A stretch of DNA of 49,786 nucleotides from CAZTZY01 sp964617765 (GCA_964617765.1 CAZTZY010000009.1:1-49786), one strand, 5' to 3'; counted from the stretch's first letter, positions 8,149 through 16,647 are shown. The notes: generated from the sequence alone by a model not told the origin. A program made the numbers and translations.

Positions 8149-8979
8149 TTAGATCTCTTCATAGATATGCTGGTAAACATAATTAGTGGCTTCAACAAAA
8201 CCATCCACACTACCACAGTCGAAACGCTTGCCTTTAAATTTATAGGCCATAACGCAGCCCTTTTGCGCCTGCACTCTTAGTGCATCGGTAATCTGGACTT
8301 CACCATTTTTACCTGGGGGGGTTTCACGCAAAATATCAAAAATATCAGGGGTCAAAATATAACGACCGATAATAGCCAGATTACTCGGTGCTTCATCTGG
8401 CGAAGGCTTTTCCACCATGTCGTCAACGCGATACAATCCTTCTTTCATGCTGTTACCCGATATCACACCGTATTTATGTACCTGATCGTGAGGCACTTCC
8501 ATAATAGCCACAATGGAGCAACGAAATTGCTTATATAGCTCTACCATTTGCGCCATTACACCTGGCCCTTCTTCATTCACACATAAATCATCGGAGAGAA
8601 TAACGCCAAAGGTGTTATTGCCGATCAAGGCTTCACCCGTCAAAATAGCATGTCCCAAGCCTTTCATTTCGCGTTGACGCGTGGAAGAGAATGTACCTTT
8701 GTTCAGGACATCACGAATACCACTCAAATATTTCTCTTTTCCAGTGCCTGCAATCTGGTGCTCAAGCTCATAACTAATGTCGAAATGATCAGCAATAGCA
8801 CGCTTGCCTCGACCTGTGATAAATGAAATTTGCGTCATCCCCGCAGCAATAGCTTCTTCAACACCATACTGCACTAGCGGTTTATTAACGACCGGCAGCA
8901 TTTCCTTGGGCATTGATTTGGTGGCTGGCAAAAAACGCGTTCCATAACCCGCGACCGGAAACAGGCACTTCTCAATCAT
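8149..8979 (-). CDS. galU: UTP-glucose-1-phosphate uridylyltransferase
   Basis: A 276-residue cytoplasmic enzyme making UDP-glucose from UTP and glucose-1-P. The nucleotide-binding GYGTRFLPATKSMPKEMLP (11-29) is intact, and VEKPSPDEAPSNLAIIGRYI and the GEVQITDAL region are typical of bacterial GalU. The start has AAAGGA eight to nine bases upstream, and a good sigma70 promoter lies at 9019-9047. Together with manB next door and the UDP-glucuronate 4-epimerase on the opposite strand, it indicates a local supply of nucleotide sugars for envelope polysaccharide. Confidence 0.95.
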   Translation of the reverse strand: MIEKCLFPVAGYGTRFLPATKSMPKEMLPVVNKPLVQYGVEEAIAAGMTQISFITGRGKRAIADHFDISYELEHQIAGTGKEKYLSGIRDVLNKGTFSSTRQREMKGLGHAILTGEALIGNNTFGVILSDDLCVNEEGPGVMAQMVELYKQFRCSIVAIMEVPHDQVHKYGVISGNSMKEGLYRVDDMVEKPSPDEAPSNLAIIGRYILTPDIFDILRETPPGKNGEVQITDALRVQAQKGCVMAYKFKGKRFDCGSVDGFVEATNYVYQHIYEEI

Positions 8980-9018
8980 GATGATTTCCTTTATTAAGGC
9001 AATTAATGTGTTGGCGCT

Positions 9019-9047
9019 ACTCTATGAAATCCGGCGCTTCTGCGCAA
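9019..9047 (-). promoter_or_regulatory. Sigma70 promoter of galU-manB
   Basis: On the - strand, TTGCGC (9047-9042), a 17-nt spacer and TAGAGT (9024-9019) lie 40 nt upstream of the galU ATG. The sequence after the -10 is AGCGCC, a GC-rich discriminator. Confidence 0.7.
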
Positions 9048-9075
9048 CAGAGAGGCCTCTTTTTTCATAGGGTTT

Positions 9076-9123
9076 TTGCTCGGCATTTAGGCTTTTTTAT
9101 AGACATACCCTAGCAACAGGGTA
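9076..9123 (+). promoter_or_regulatory. Candidate fabA promoter with an inverted repeat at the start region
   Basis: TTGCTC (9076-9081), a 16-nt spacer and TATAGA (9098-9103) form a possible promoter 65 nt before fabA. Just downstream, TACCC (9106-9110) and GGGTA (9119-9123) form an inverted repeat with an 8-nt gap. It does not look like the enteric FadR or FabR site. Evidence is sequence shape only. Confidence 0.4.
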
Positions 9124-9168
9124 AAATGTGGCGTTTTTGAAGCCCAACCCTTCACCTGCAGATACTTT

Positions 9169-9705
9169 ATGACAACCATAAAATCGTTTATTCACCAGCA
9201 AAGCTTTACCAAAGAAGATCTCATCGATTGTGGCCATGGCCGGCTGTTTGGTAAGGGTAATGCTCAACTTCCTGTTGACCAGATGCTGATGATTGACCGC
9301 ATTATTCAAATCAATACTGAGGGTGGGGAGTTTGGCAAAGGCGAGATTATTGCAGAACTCGACATACATCCGGCCTTATGGTTTTTTGAATGCCACTTTC
9401 CTGGAGATCCTGTAATGCCAGGTTGCCTTGGTCTTGATGCCATGTGGCAATTGGTTGGCTTTTACCTTGGCTGGAAAGGTAATCCGGGCAGAGGCAGGGC
9501 TTTGGGTGCCGGGGAAATCAAATTCACCGGTCAGGTTTTACCCTCTGCCAAAAAAGTGACTTACCATTTACATTTAAAACGCGTTATTGAGCGTAAATTA
9601 GTCATGGGCATTGCTGACGGCAAATTATCCTGTGATGGCGAGATTATTTATACCGCCAATGATTTACGCGTGGGCTTATTTAAAGCCGATGAACCCTTAA
9701 TTTAA
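9169..9705 (+). CDS. fabA: 3-hydroxydecanoyl-ACP dehydratase/isomerase
   Basis: A 178-residue enzyme of type II fatty acid synthesis. It dehydrates 3-hydroxydecanoyl-ACP and isomerises the product to cis-3-decenoyl-ACP, starting unsaturated fatty acid synthesis. The hot-dog fold signature WFFECHFPGDPVMPGCLGLD carries the catalytic His76 and Asp90, and GAGEIKFTGQVLP follows. Typical FabA proteins are about 171 residues. No strong SD precedes the ATG. fabB follows 59 nt downstream, as in pseudomonads, so the two steps specific to unsaturated chains are linked. Confidence 0.96.
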   Translation: MTTIKSFIHQQSFTKEDLIDCGHGRLFGKGNAQLPVDQMLMIDRIIQINTEGGEFGKGEIIAELDIHPALWFFECHFPGDPVMPGCLGLDAMWQLVGFYLGWKGNPGRGRALGAGEIKFTGQVLPSAKKVTYHLHLKRVIERKLVMGIADGKLSCDGEIIYTANDLRVGLFKADEPLI

Positions 9706-9733
9706 ATTTTTATATACTGTAGTATATAAAAAT
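9706..9733. repeat. 13-bp perfect inverted repeat between fabA and fabB
   Basis: The left arm ATTTTTATATACT (9706-9718) and right arm AGTATATAAAAAT (9721-9733) are exact reverse complements around a central GT. It starts immediately after the fabA stop. It is too AT-rich and lacks a T-tract for a normal terminator; it could be an operator, an mRNA stability stem or a cruciform. Confidence 0.9.
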
Positions 9734-9764
9734 CACAGATTCTAAAGATCCAAAGAGGTTTGGT

Positions 9765-10982
9765 ATGAGAAGAGTTGTTGTTACTGGTTTAGGCATTGTG
9801 TCTAGCATTGGCAATGATCAAACTGAAGTCCTGCATTCTTTAAAAAATCTTAAATCCGGCATTAAATTCAAGGAAGAGTATAAAGCTCTTGGTATGCGCA
9901 GCCATATCGCCGGCAGCATTAACATTAATCTTCAGGAGAAAATTGATCGCAAGGTTTTACGCTTTATGGGTGATGCAGCAGCTTTTGCCTATATTGCACT
10001 AGATCAGGCGATTACTGATTCCGGTTTAACTGAAGATCAGGTTTCCAACATTCGCACTGGCTTGATTATGGGCTCAGGTGGAGCATCATCGGCCAGCCAG
10101 GTAGAAGCGGCGGATATCCTTCGTGAAAAAGGTGTAAAACGCATTGGGCCCTATCGTGTTACCCAAACTATGGGTAGCACTACGTCAGCTTGCCTATCTA
10201 CGCCCTTCAAGATTAAGGGTGTCAATTATTCTATCTCCTCTGCTTGCGCTACTAGTGCACATTGCATAGGTAATGCCATGGAACAAATTCAACTTGGCAA
10301 ACAGGATATTGTTTTTGCAGGCGGAGGCGAAGAAGAGCATTGGACTTTATCCTGCCTTTTTGATGCCATGGGCGCCCTTTCAACCAGTTACAATGAAACA
10401 CCTGAAAAAGCTTCTCGCGCTTATGATGCAAATCGTGATGGCTTTGTGATTGCCGGTGGCGCAGGTGCTGTTGTCATTGAAGCGCTTGATCACGCTCTGG
10501 CACGCGGCGCAAAAATATACGCTGAGTTAGTGGGCTACGGCGCCACATCAGATGGTTATGATATGGTTGCCCCCAGCGGCGAAGGTGCTGTACGTTGTAT
10601 GCAACAGGCACTCTCAACTGTATCTGGAAAGATAGATTATATTAATGCCCATGGCACGAGCACACCTGCGGGCGATTTACCTGAATTACGCGCCATGAAA
10701 ACAGTGTTTGGTAATAATCTTCCGCACATTAGCTCAACCAAATCACTGACAGGTCATTCGCTTGGAGCTGCAGGTGTACAAGAAGCAATATATTCATTAC
10801 TCATGCTGAAAAATGATTTTGTAACCGCATCTGCTAATATTGAAACCCCTGACCCGGAAGCTGAAGGCATGCCAATAGTTCGCAAAAATATTGAAGGCAT
10901 AAAACTTAATCGGGTTATGTCGAACAGTTTTGGTTTTGGTGGCACCAATGCCTCCCTGGTATTCCAGCGCTACGAGAAGTAA
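9765..10982 (+). CDS. fabB: 3-oxoacyl-ACP synthase I
   Basis: A 405-residue condensing enzyme that elongates acyl-ACPs with malonyl-ACP and is needed for the unsaturated branch started by FabA. The Cys-His-His triad is visible: C161 in SISSACATSAH, H296 in NAHGTSTPAGD and H331 in SLTGHSLGAAG, with K326 nearby. The C-terminal glycine-rich NSFGFGGTNASLVF is intact. The length is normal. AAAGAGG upstream supports the ATG. It follows fabA and is ended by a strong terminator at about 11000. Confidence 0.97.
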   Translation: MRRVVVTGLGIVSSIGNDQTEVLHSLKNLKSGIKFKEEYKALGMRSHIAGSININLQEKIDRKVLRFMGDAAAFAYIALDQAITDSGLTEDQVSNIRTGLIMGSGGASSASQVEAADILREKGVKRIGPYRVTQTMGSTTSACLSTPFKIKGVNYSISSACATSAHCIGNAMEQIQLGKQDIVFAGGGEEEHWTLSCLFDAMGALSTSYNETPEKASRAYDANRDGFVIAGGAGAVVIEALDHALARGAKIYAELVGYGATSDGYDMVAPSGEGAVRCMQQALSTVSGKIDYINAHGTSTPAGDLPELRAMKTVFGNNLPHISSTKSLTGHSLGAAGVQEAIYSLLMLKNDFVTASANIETPDPEAEGMPIVRKNIEGIKLNRVMSNSFGFGGTNASLVFQRYEK

Positions 10983-10993
10983 CTCCTGAAAAC

Positions 10994-11022
10994 AAAAAGG
11001 CCGTCAGTGACGGCCTTTTTTA
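10994..11022. terminator. Terminator between fabB and moaB
   Basis: GGCCGTC (10999-11005) pairs with GACGGCC (11009-11015), with AAAAA before and TTTTTT after. It works for fabB and, read on the other strand, for the converging ssb-moaB operon. Confidence 0.92.
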
Positions 11023-11043
11023 TGAATAGCTCTGACACATCGT

Positions 11044-11547
11044 TTAAACATCCAACTTTAATGCCCCAACAAAATTACAGGGCTTATGATTGCTGTCCAG
11101 TTGATCTTTTATAATGCCAGTCCACGCCGTTTTACAGGCACCCGTAGAGCCTGGCACACAAAAAATCAGGGTTCTATTGGCTATACCTGCCAATGCCCTT
11201 GATTGTATTGTAGATGTACCAATTTCAGCATAGGACAACTGACGGAAAAGTTCCCCGAAACCTTCAATGGTTTTGTCCAATAATGGGGAAACAGCTTCCG
11301 GGGTACTGTCACGGGAAGAAAACCCGGTACCCCCGGTTACTAACACTGCCTGTATGCCTTCATCTGCAATCCAGCGTGATATAATCGCTCGCAACTGATA
11401 GACATCATCTTTTACCAGACTTCTTTCAGCGATAGCATGTCCTGCTGCAAGCACTTCCGCTGCCAGATAATCACCGGATGTATCATTACTACTATTGCGG
11501 GTATCTGAAACCGTTAAAACAGCCATTCGCAGGGAATGATTATTCAT
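11044..11547 (-). CDS. moaB: Molybdenum cofactor biosynthesis protein MoaB
   Basis: A 167-residue member of the MoaB/MogA molybdopterin-binding family, which adenylylates or binds molybdopterin in Mo-cofactor synthesis. The signature TGGTGFSSRDSTPEA (71-85) and the FCVPGSTGACKTAW loop that follows are intact. I chose MNNHSLRMAVLTVSD as start; its ATG overlaps the stop of the preceding SDR gene by 8 nt, giving translational coupling. An upstream in-frame ATG would add 12 basic residues inside that gene. No other moa or moe genes are in the window. Confidence 0.9.
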   Translation of the reverse strand: MNNHSLRMAVLTVSDTRNSSNDTSGDYLAAEVLAAGHAIAERSLVKDDVYQLRAIISRWIADEGIQAVLVTGGTGFSSRDSTPEAVSPLLDKTIEGFGELFRQLSYAEIGTSTIQSRALAGIANRTLIFCVPGSTGACKTAWTGIIKDQLDSNHKPCNFVGALKLDV

Positions 11548-12433
11548 TGATCGATCCCTCACTTTGCTGGCTGGCCTTTTCATAATATGACTTTACTGTT
11601 ACTGACAATAATGAACGCCACGGCCGCTGATGAATACCAAAAGACTCTAGTAGTTTATGGCATTTCAATATCACAGACTCAAAATAAAATGCGGGCAACG
11701 GAGTATCATTATGCTCAAAATGCAATTGTTTGGGATTAATGTTTTGATCGTACTGCGATGCTTGAGCAACTATTGCTTCCATAAATTGAAAGCCTAGCGC
11801 CGAATCCGAGCTAGCGTAATGGTATATTCCCCAATTTTCCGCACCCAGATCAACTTGCAATAATATAGCAATTACCACGCGCGCAAGATCTTGCTCCGCT
11901 GTCGGACAGCCCTTTGCAGCACTATTCAGGCTAATCAAGGTATTCGATGCAGCGTGCTCAATAACTGATGTTAAAAAGTTATCTCCCACAGCGGAAAATA
12001 ACCATGTAGACCTGAGAATTATATGCTTTCGCAATTTACGAACAATAAGTGATTCCAGTTCGGCATAAAATTTCCCATACTCGGATTTTGCAGTATAGGT
12101 ATCTTCTTCACGCATAGGGATTTTAGATCCTTCAAAAACCGCACCTGTTGAAATAAAAATTAACGGTAATCCATATTTTCTTGAGCAACGCTCCAATTGC
12201 TCAACAGCATTGCGAAAACGTTTGTAGGTATTTTTACAGGCATCAGAAGGAAGAGTTACGGCACAAACAAGATAATCCGGCTGTTGGTGCTCTATTAACT
12301 TATGTAAATCAACAGACTCTCCAATAACATCCCAGGCAACCGGGACTGGAATAATAATTTCAGCCCGCTGCTCTAACAACTTACATAGATGTGATGCGAA
12401 TTCATGCTGATCACGAATGATCAATAGCTTCAT
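11540..12433 (-). CDS. RmlD-like SDR with degenerate active site
   Basis: A 297-residue protein with an RmlD (dTDP-4-dehydrorhamnose reductase)-type layout: STGAVFEG at 95-102, SEYGKFYAE around 117-125 and ILRSTWLF at 139-146 align with the RmlD STDYVFDG, VYGxSKxxGE and LRTSWLY motifs. The NAD(P) glycine motif is gone (MKLLIIRDQHEFASHL has no GxxGxxG), and the catalytic Lys of YxxxK is Tyr123. It is therefore probably not a working reductase; a binding or structural role is inference. It sits between ssb (13 nt upstream) and moaB (8-nt overlap). Confidence 0.7.
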   Translation of the reverse strand: MKLLIIRDQHEFASHLCKLLEQRAEIIIPVPVAWDVIGESVDLHKLIEHQQPDYLVCAVTLPSDACKNTYKRFRNAVEQLERCSRKYGLPLIFISTGAVFEGSKIPMREEDTYTAKSEYGKFYAELESLIVRKLRKHIILRSTWLFSAVGDNFLTSVIEHAASNTLISLNSAAKGCPTAEQDLARVVIAILLQVDLGAENWGIYHYASSDSALGFQFMEAIVAQASQYDQNINPKQLHFEHNDTPLPAFYFESVILKCHKLLESFGIHQRPWRSLLSVTVKSYYEKASQQSEGSINE

Positions 12434-12446
12434 GATAAATCAACAA

Positions 12447-12887
12447 TCAGAAAGGAATATCATCATCAAAGTCAGTAAAACCTCCAGCAGGCTGCGACGG
12501 AGTATTCTGTACTGGCTGTTGGGGTTGATGACTCGGAGTTGGTTGTGGTGCCTGCTGTGCAGGATAACCCTGTCCAGATTGTTGTTGTGACCTTGCGACT
12601 AACTCAACGTTAGTCACATTCATTTTCAATTTAGTCTGTAATCCATTTTTACCTTGATAAGCGTCAGGCTCAACATCATCAGCATGGATAACTATTTGTG
12701 TACCTTTTGTGAGATATTGCGCTATTTTTGCACCTCTATCACCCCACCACGACCCATCAACCCAAACCGTCTTTTTATTCTCACCCCAACCCACATCATA
12801 GGCAGCAACAATTTTACATACCTGTTTGCCGCTTTGGGTTGTTGCCAATTCTGCGTCTTTACCCAGTCTTACCAATTTGCTAAACAT
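12447..12887 (-). CDS. ssb: Single-stranded DNA-binding protein, divergent
   Basis: A 146-residue OB-fold protein (about residues 1-100: KTVWVDGSWWGDRGAKIAQYLTKGTQIVI is split here as KTVWVDGSWWGDRG and IAQYLTKGTQIVI). A Gln/Pro-rich linker and the acidic tip DFDDDIPF, which recruits repair and replication proteins, complete it. It lacks the usual RGVNKVxLxGxLGxDPE opening and starts MFSKLVRLGKDAEL, and is shorter than typical chromosomal SSBs. Its place divergent from uvrA is the standard ssb position in gammaproteobacteria. AAGGTGGAT upstream is the ribosome site. It heads the ssb-SDR-moaB operon. Confidence 0.85.
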   Translation of the reverse strand: MFSKLVRLGKDAELATTQSGKQVCKIVAAYDVGWGENKKTVWVDGSWWGDRGAKIAQYLTKGTQIVIHADDVEPDAYQGKNGLQTKLKMNVTNVELVARSQQQSGQGYPAQQAPQPTPSHQPQQPVQNTPSQPAGGFTDFDDDIPF

Positions 12888-13149
12888 TTTTCATCCACCT
12901 TAAATTAACGTTCCAGTTTTGTGATATTGATTTGCATTAAACCTGGAATAAATTTTTTATATCAACAGAATCCATTCCCGGAGTGTGATGCCACTACAAA
13001 TCAGATTAACACGACATTCTTCCATCAAAAACGATTCTAGCACCCACCCATTTTCATTGCTACTGCGTATATAAAAGCCTATATCAACACTTTCCTATAG
13101 TTTAAGAGAGTCTGTATACTGCTAGGCTGATTTTTATTTGGAACAATTA
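12888..13149. promoter_or_regulatory. Divergent ssb/uvrA control region
   Basis: This 262-nt spacer holds TATACT (13115-13120), a possible uvrA -10, and on the - strand TAGAAT for ssb. Two LexA-like half sites are seen: CTG at 13063 followed by an AT-rich run, and CTGTATACTG at 13112. Neither has the matching CAG at the correct distance, so SOS control is suggested but not supported by a full box. Confidence 0.4.
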
Positions 13150-15975
13150 ATGAATTCGATCATTGTCCGTGGTGCCCGCACACATAATCTTAAAAATATT
13201 GATCTCGATATACCAAGGGATAAGCTTGTTGTGATTACCGGGCTTTCTGGCTCAGGTAAATCATCACTCGCTTTTGACACCCTTTATGCCGAAGGCCAAC
13301 GACGTTATGTAGAATCATTATCCACTTATGCTCGACAATTTTTATCCATAATGGAAAAACCGGATGTTGATCATATAGAGGGCTTATCGCCCGCTATTTC
13401 TATCGAGCAAAAATCCACCTCACACAATCCACGCTCAACCGTTGGCACCATTACAGAAATATACGATTACTTGCGCCTTCTGTTTGCCCGTATTGGCGAA
13501 CCTCGCTGCCCAACGCATGACCTGCCTTTAAGTGCACAAACCATTAGCCAGATGGTAGATGCCATTTTGGCATTACCGGAAGGCAGAAAGTGTATGCTGC
13601 TGGCTCCTGTGATAAAAGAACGCAAAGGCGAACACTTGCATGTATTTGAGACTTTACGCAGCCAGGGATTTGTAAGGGCTCGTATTGACGGCATTGTTGT
13701 GGATCTGGATGACACACCAAAACTCGAAAAAAATAAAAAACACACGATTGAAGCAGTGATTGATCGATTTAAAGTACGTGCGGACTTAAAAACACGGCTG
13801 GCTGAATCCTTTGAAACTGCCATAACCCTTTCTGAGGGTATTGCCCTTGTGGTTGATATGGATAATGAGGCTGAAGATCTCGTATTTTCCTCAAGATTTG
13901 CATGCCCCAGCTGTGGTCACAGTATCCGGGAACTAGAACCCCGGCTGTTTTCCTTTAATAATCCCTATGGTGCATGTCCTGAATGTGATGGTTTAGGGAT
14001 AAAACAATATTTTGATGAACAACGCATCATCCAGAACCCTGACGCCAGTTTGGCTGAAGGTGCCATCAGAGGCTGGGATAGGCGCAGTGTTTACTATTTT
14101 CATATGCTCAAATCATTAGCTAACCACTATGGCTTTGACACTGATATCCCTTACAAAAAACTATCCAAGAAACACCAAGATATTATTTTACAGGGTAGCC
14201 GTGGCGAGGAAATTCAATTCAGTTATATCAATGATCGTGGTGACACTTACCAGCGCAAGCATGATTTCGAAGGGATCATTCCTAACTTTGAGCGCCGCTA
14301 CCTTGAAACAGAATCTCAAATGGTTCGCGATGAACTTAGCAAATATCTCAGCATGAATAAGTGCCCAAGCTGTAATGGCTCCCGGCTTAATGAAGATGCA
14401 CGCCACGTTTTTATCAATCAATATCGATTACCTGATCTTGTCTCCTTACCTGTTGGTGATGCCCACACCTATTTCGAGCAACTGCACTTCAAAGGCTCCA
14501 AAGCGCATATTGCCGATAAAATTCTCAAAGAAATACGTCAACGTTTAACTTTCTTAGTGGATGTAGGCCTGAATTACCTGACTCTGGAGAGGAGTGCTGA
14601 CACCCTTTCTGGTGGTGAAGCACAACGAATCAGGCTAGCCAGTCAAATTGGTGCTGGCCTTGTCGGGGTTATGTACATTCTCGATGAACCTTCAATTGGC
14701 TTGCATCAAAGAGATAATGAGCGCTTGTTGAAAACTTTGCGGCATCTCCGAGATCTAGGCAATACAGTTATCGTAGTTGAGCACGATGAGGATGCTATCC
14801 GTGCTGCTGATTACATAATTGATATTGGTCCTGGTGCTGGCATACACGGCGGGGAAATTATTGCTGCCGGCACTATCAACGATATCTTGAAATCCAAGAA
14901 ATCTATTACCGGACAATATCTTAGTGGCAAACAATCCATAGCCATTCCCAAACAACGGCTTCCAATAAACCCCAAAAAATTATTAATCTTGAATGGGGCA
15001 TCAGGAAACAATCTAAAAAATGTCAATCTGGAAATCCCACTTGGGTTATTCACCTGCATTACCGGGGTTTCAGGCTCAGGCAAGTCTACACTAATTAATC
15101 AGACTCTCTTCCCTATTGCGGCCACAGCACTTAACGGCGCTACTACTTTAAATCCTGCACCTTTTATATCCATTGATGGATTGCAGCATATCGATAAGTG
15201 CATCGACATTGACCAAAGTCCAATTGGAAGAACTCCTAGATCTAACCCTGCAACATATACCGGAATATTCACTCCGATCAGAGAGCTTTATGCAGGCACT
15301 CAAGAGGCACGCTCTAGAGGTTATAAAGTTGGTCGATTTAGTTTTAATGTCAAAGGTGGGCGATGTGAGGCTTGTGAGGGCGACGGGGTAACTAAAGTAG
15401 AGATGCACTTTTTACCCGACGTTTATGTTCCTTGCGATATATGCAATGGAAAACGCTTTAACCGAGAAACGCTTGAAATTTTATACAAAGGCAAAAGCAT
15501 TGATCATGTTTTGGACATGACCGTTGAAGATGCACATCAATTTTTCAGCAATATTCCTGTTGTCGCCAAAAAACTTAAAACCTTGATTGATGTCGGCTTA
15601 TCCTATATCCGCCTAGGTCAAGCAGCTACGACTTTATCCGGTGGAGAGGCTCAACGAGTCAAATTAGCAAAAGAATTATCGAAACGTGATACTGGTCAAA
15701 CTCTTTATATTCTTGATGAACCTACCACGGGTTTGCATTTTCATGACATAAAACAACTTCTTGAAGTATTGCATCAATTGCGAGATCGCGGCAATTCAAT
15801 TGTCGTCATTGAGCACAACCTTGATGTCATAAAGACTGCTGACTGGGTTATTGATTTGGGACCAGAAGGTGGCAGTGGTGGCGGTTATATTATCGCCATA
15901 GGCACACCCGAAGATGTATCAAAAAACAAAAAATCTTACACTGGAAAATTTTTAAATTCGATTTTACATTATTGA
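13150..15975 (+). CDS. uvrA: Excinuclease ABC subunit A
   Basis: A 941-residue damage-recognition ATPase of nucleotide excision repair; the dimer loads UvrB at lesions. Both ABC modules are complete: Walker A TGLSGSGKSS (30-39) and TGVSGSGKST in the second half, two LSGGEAQR signatures, two ILDEP Walker B motifs, and zinc modules CPSC..CPEC and CEAC..CDIC. The ATG at 13150 gives the standard length; a TTG twelve bases upstream is in frame. The AT-rich 3' spacer has only a weak AATCCG/CGGATT stem (15977-16008) before the strong shared terminator at about 16201. Confidence 0.97.
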   Translation: MNSIIVRGARTHNLKNIDLDIPRDKLVVITGLSGSGKSSLAFDTLYAEGQRRYVESLSTYARQFLSIMEKPDVDHIEGLSPAISIEQKSTSHNPRSTVGTITEIYDYLRLLFARIGEPRCPTHDLPLSAQTISQMVDAILALPEGRKCMLLAPVIKERKGEHLHVFETLRSQGFVRARIDGIVVDLDDTPKLEKNKKHTIEAVIDRFKVRADLKTRLAESFETAITLSEGIALVVDMDNEAEDLVFSSRFACPSCGHSIRELEPRLFSFNNPYGACPECDGLGIKQYFDEQRIIQNPDASLAEGAIRGWDRRSVYYFHMLKSLANHYGFDTDIPYKKLSKKHQDIILQGSRGEEIQFSYINDRGDTYQRKHDFEGIIPNFERRYLETESQMVRDELSKYLSMNKCPSCNGSRLNEDARHVFINQYRLPDLVSLPVGDAHTYFEQLHFKGSKAHIADKILKEIRQRLTFLVDVGLNYLTLERSADTLSGGEAQRIRLASQIGAGLVGVMYILDEPSIGLHQRDNERLLKTLRHLRDLGNTVIVVEHDEDAIRAADYIIDIGPGAGIHGGEIIAAGTINDILKSKKSITGQYLSGKQSIAIPKQRLPINPKKLLILNGASGNNLKNVNLEIPLGLFTCITGVSGSGKSTLINQTLFPIAATALNGATTLNPAPFISIDGLQHIDKCIDIDQSPIGRTPRSNPATYTGIFTPIRELYAGTQEARSRGYKVGRFSFNVKGGRCEACEGDGVTKVEMHFLPDVYVPCDICNGKRFNRETLEILYKGKSIDHVLDMTVEDAHQFFSNIPVVAKKLKTLIDVGLSYIRLGQAATTLSGGEAQRVKLAKELSKRDTGQTLYILDEPTTGLHFHDIKQLLEVLHQLRDRGNSIVVIEHNLDVIKTADWVIDLGPEGGSGGGYIIAIGTPEDVSKNKKSYTGKFLNSILHY

Positions 15976-16194
15976 TAATCCGCTTCAATACATACACTTT
16001 ATCGGATTTTGATATTCAGGACCCATTTAAGGATGGACTGCAAAATCACGATGAAAACTCGACCGCATCGACTGAGCTATAAATCAATCCGAACCGCCTA
16101 CGGCTGTCTTCATTTAAAATTTGAAAACAACAAAAGGGACGATAGAAGTAACATTCTAATCAATATACATAAGTCAAAAGTAACTCGCGAAAAC

Positions 16195-16224
16195 AAAAAA
16201 GCCTAACTATTGGGTTAGGCTTTT
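16195..16224. terminator. Terminator of the alpha ribosomal operon, shared with uvrA
   Basis: GCCTAAC (16201-16207) pairs with GTTAGGC (16214-16220), with AAAAAA on the left and TTTT on the right. It lies 25 nt past the rplQ stop on the - strand and also faces uvrA. The rest of the 273-nt spacer (15976-16248) shows nothing recognisable. Confidence 0.92.
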
Positions 16225-16248
16225 AGATTTTACTATCAACAGAAAATA

Positions 16249-16647
16249 TTAATCAGCTGAGACTTCTTCCACATTATCAGATGAAGACATAGTGCGACCA
16301 ACAAGCTCAACATATGCCATTGGTGCATTATCGCCAGCACGGAAACCAGCCTTCAAAATGCGCAGATAGCCACCTGGACGAGCGACATATCGAGGACCTA
16401 ACTCAGTAAATAATTTACCAACAGCTTCTTTATTACGGAGACGGTCAAAAACCAAACGGCGATTAGCGACAGAGTCTTGTTTAGACAATGTTATTAATGG
16501 TTCGGCATGACGACGTAACTCTTTTGCTTTAGGCAGTGTTGTCTTTATTAACTCATGCTCAACCAATGAAGCAACCATATTACGGAACATTGCTTGACGA
16601 TGAGATGAATTCCTACCTAATTTTCGACCACTTAAACGATGACGCAT
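16249..16647 (-). CDS. rplQ: 50S ribosomal protein L17
   Basis: A 132-residue L17, opening MRHRLSGRKLGRNSSHRQAM, the conserved basic N-terminus that lines the polypeptide exit region of the large subunit. The C-terminal tail after VELVGR is acidic (SSSDNVEEVSAD), as in many gammaproteobacteria. It is the last gene of the alpha operon, directly after rpoA, and is followed by the operon terminator. Confidence 0.97.
   Translation of the reverse strand: MRHRLSGRKLGRNSSHRQAMFRNMVASLVEHELIKTTLPKAKELRRHAEPLITLSKQDSVANRRLVFDRLRNKEAVGKLFTELGPRYVARPGGYLRILKAGFRAGDNAPMAYVELVGRTMSSSDNVEEVSAD

Noticed and set aside
9051..9060. AGAGGCCTCT followed by TTTTT as a terminator
   Set aside because: The palindrome has no loop and lies in a divergent promoter region where no transcript should end.
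16009..16206. Open frame of 65 codons after uvrA
   Set aside because: No ribosome site, no recognisable protein features, and its end runs into the terminator stem.
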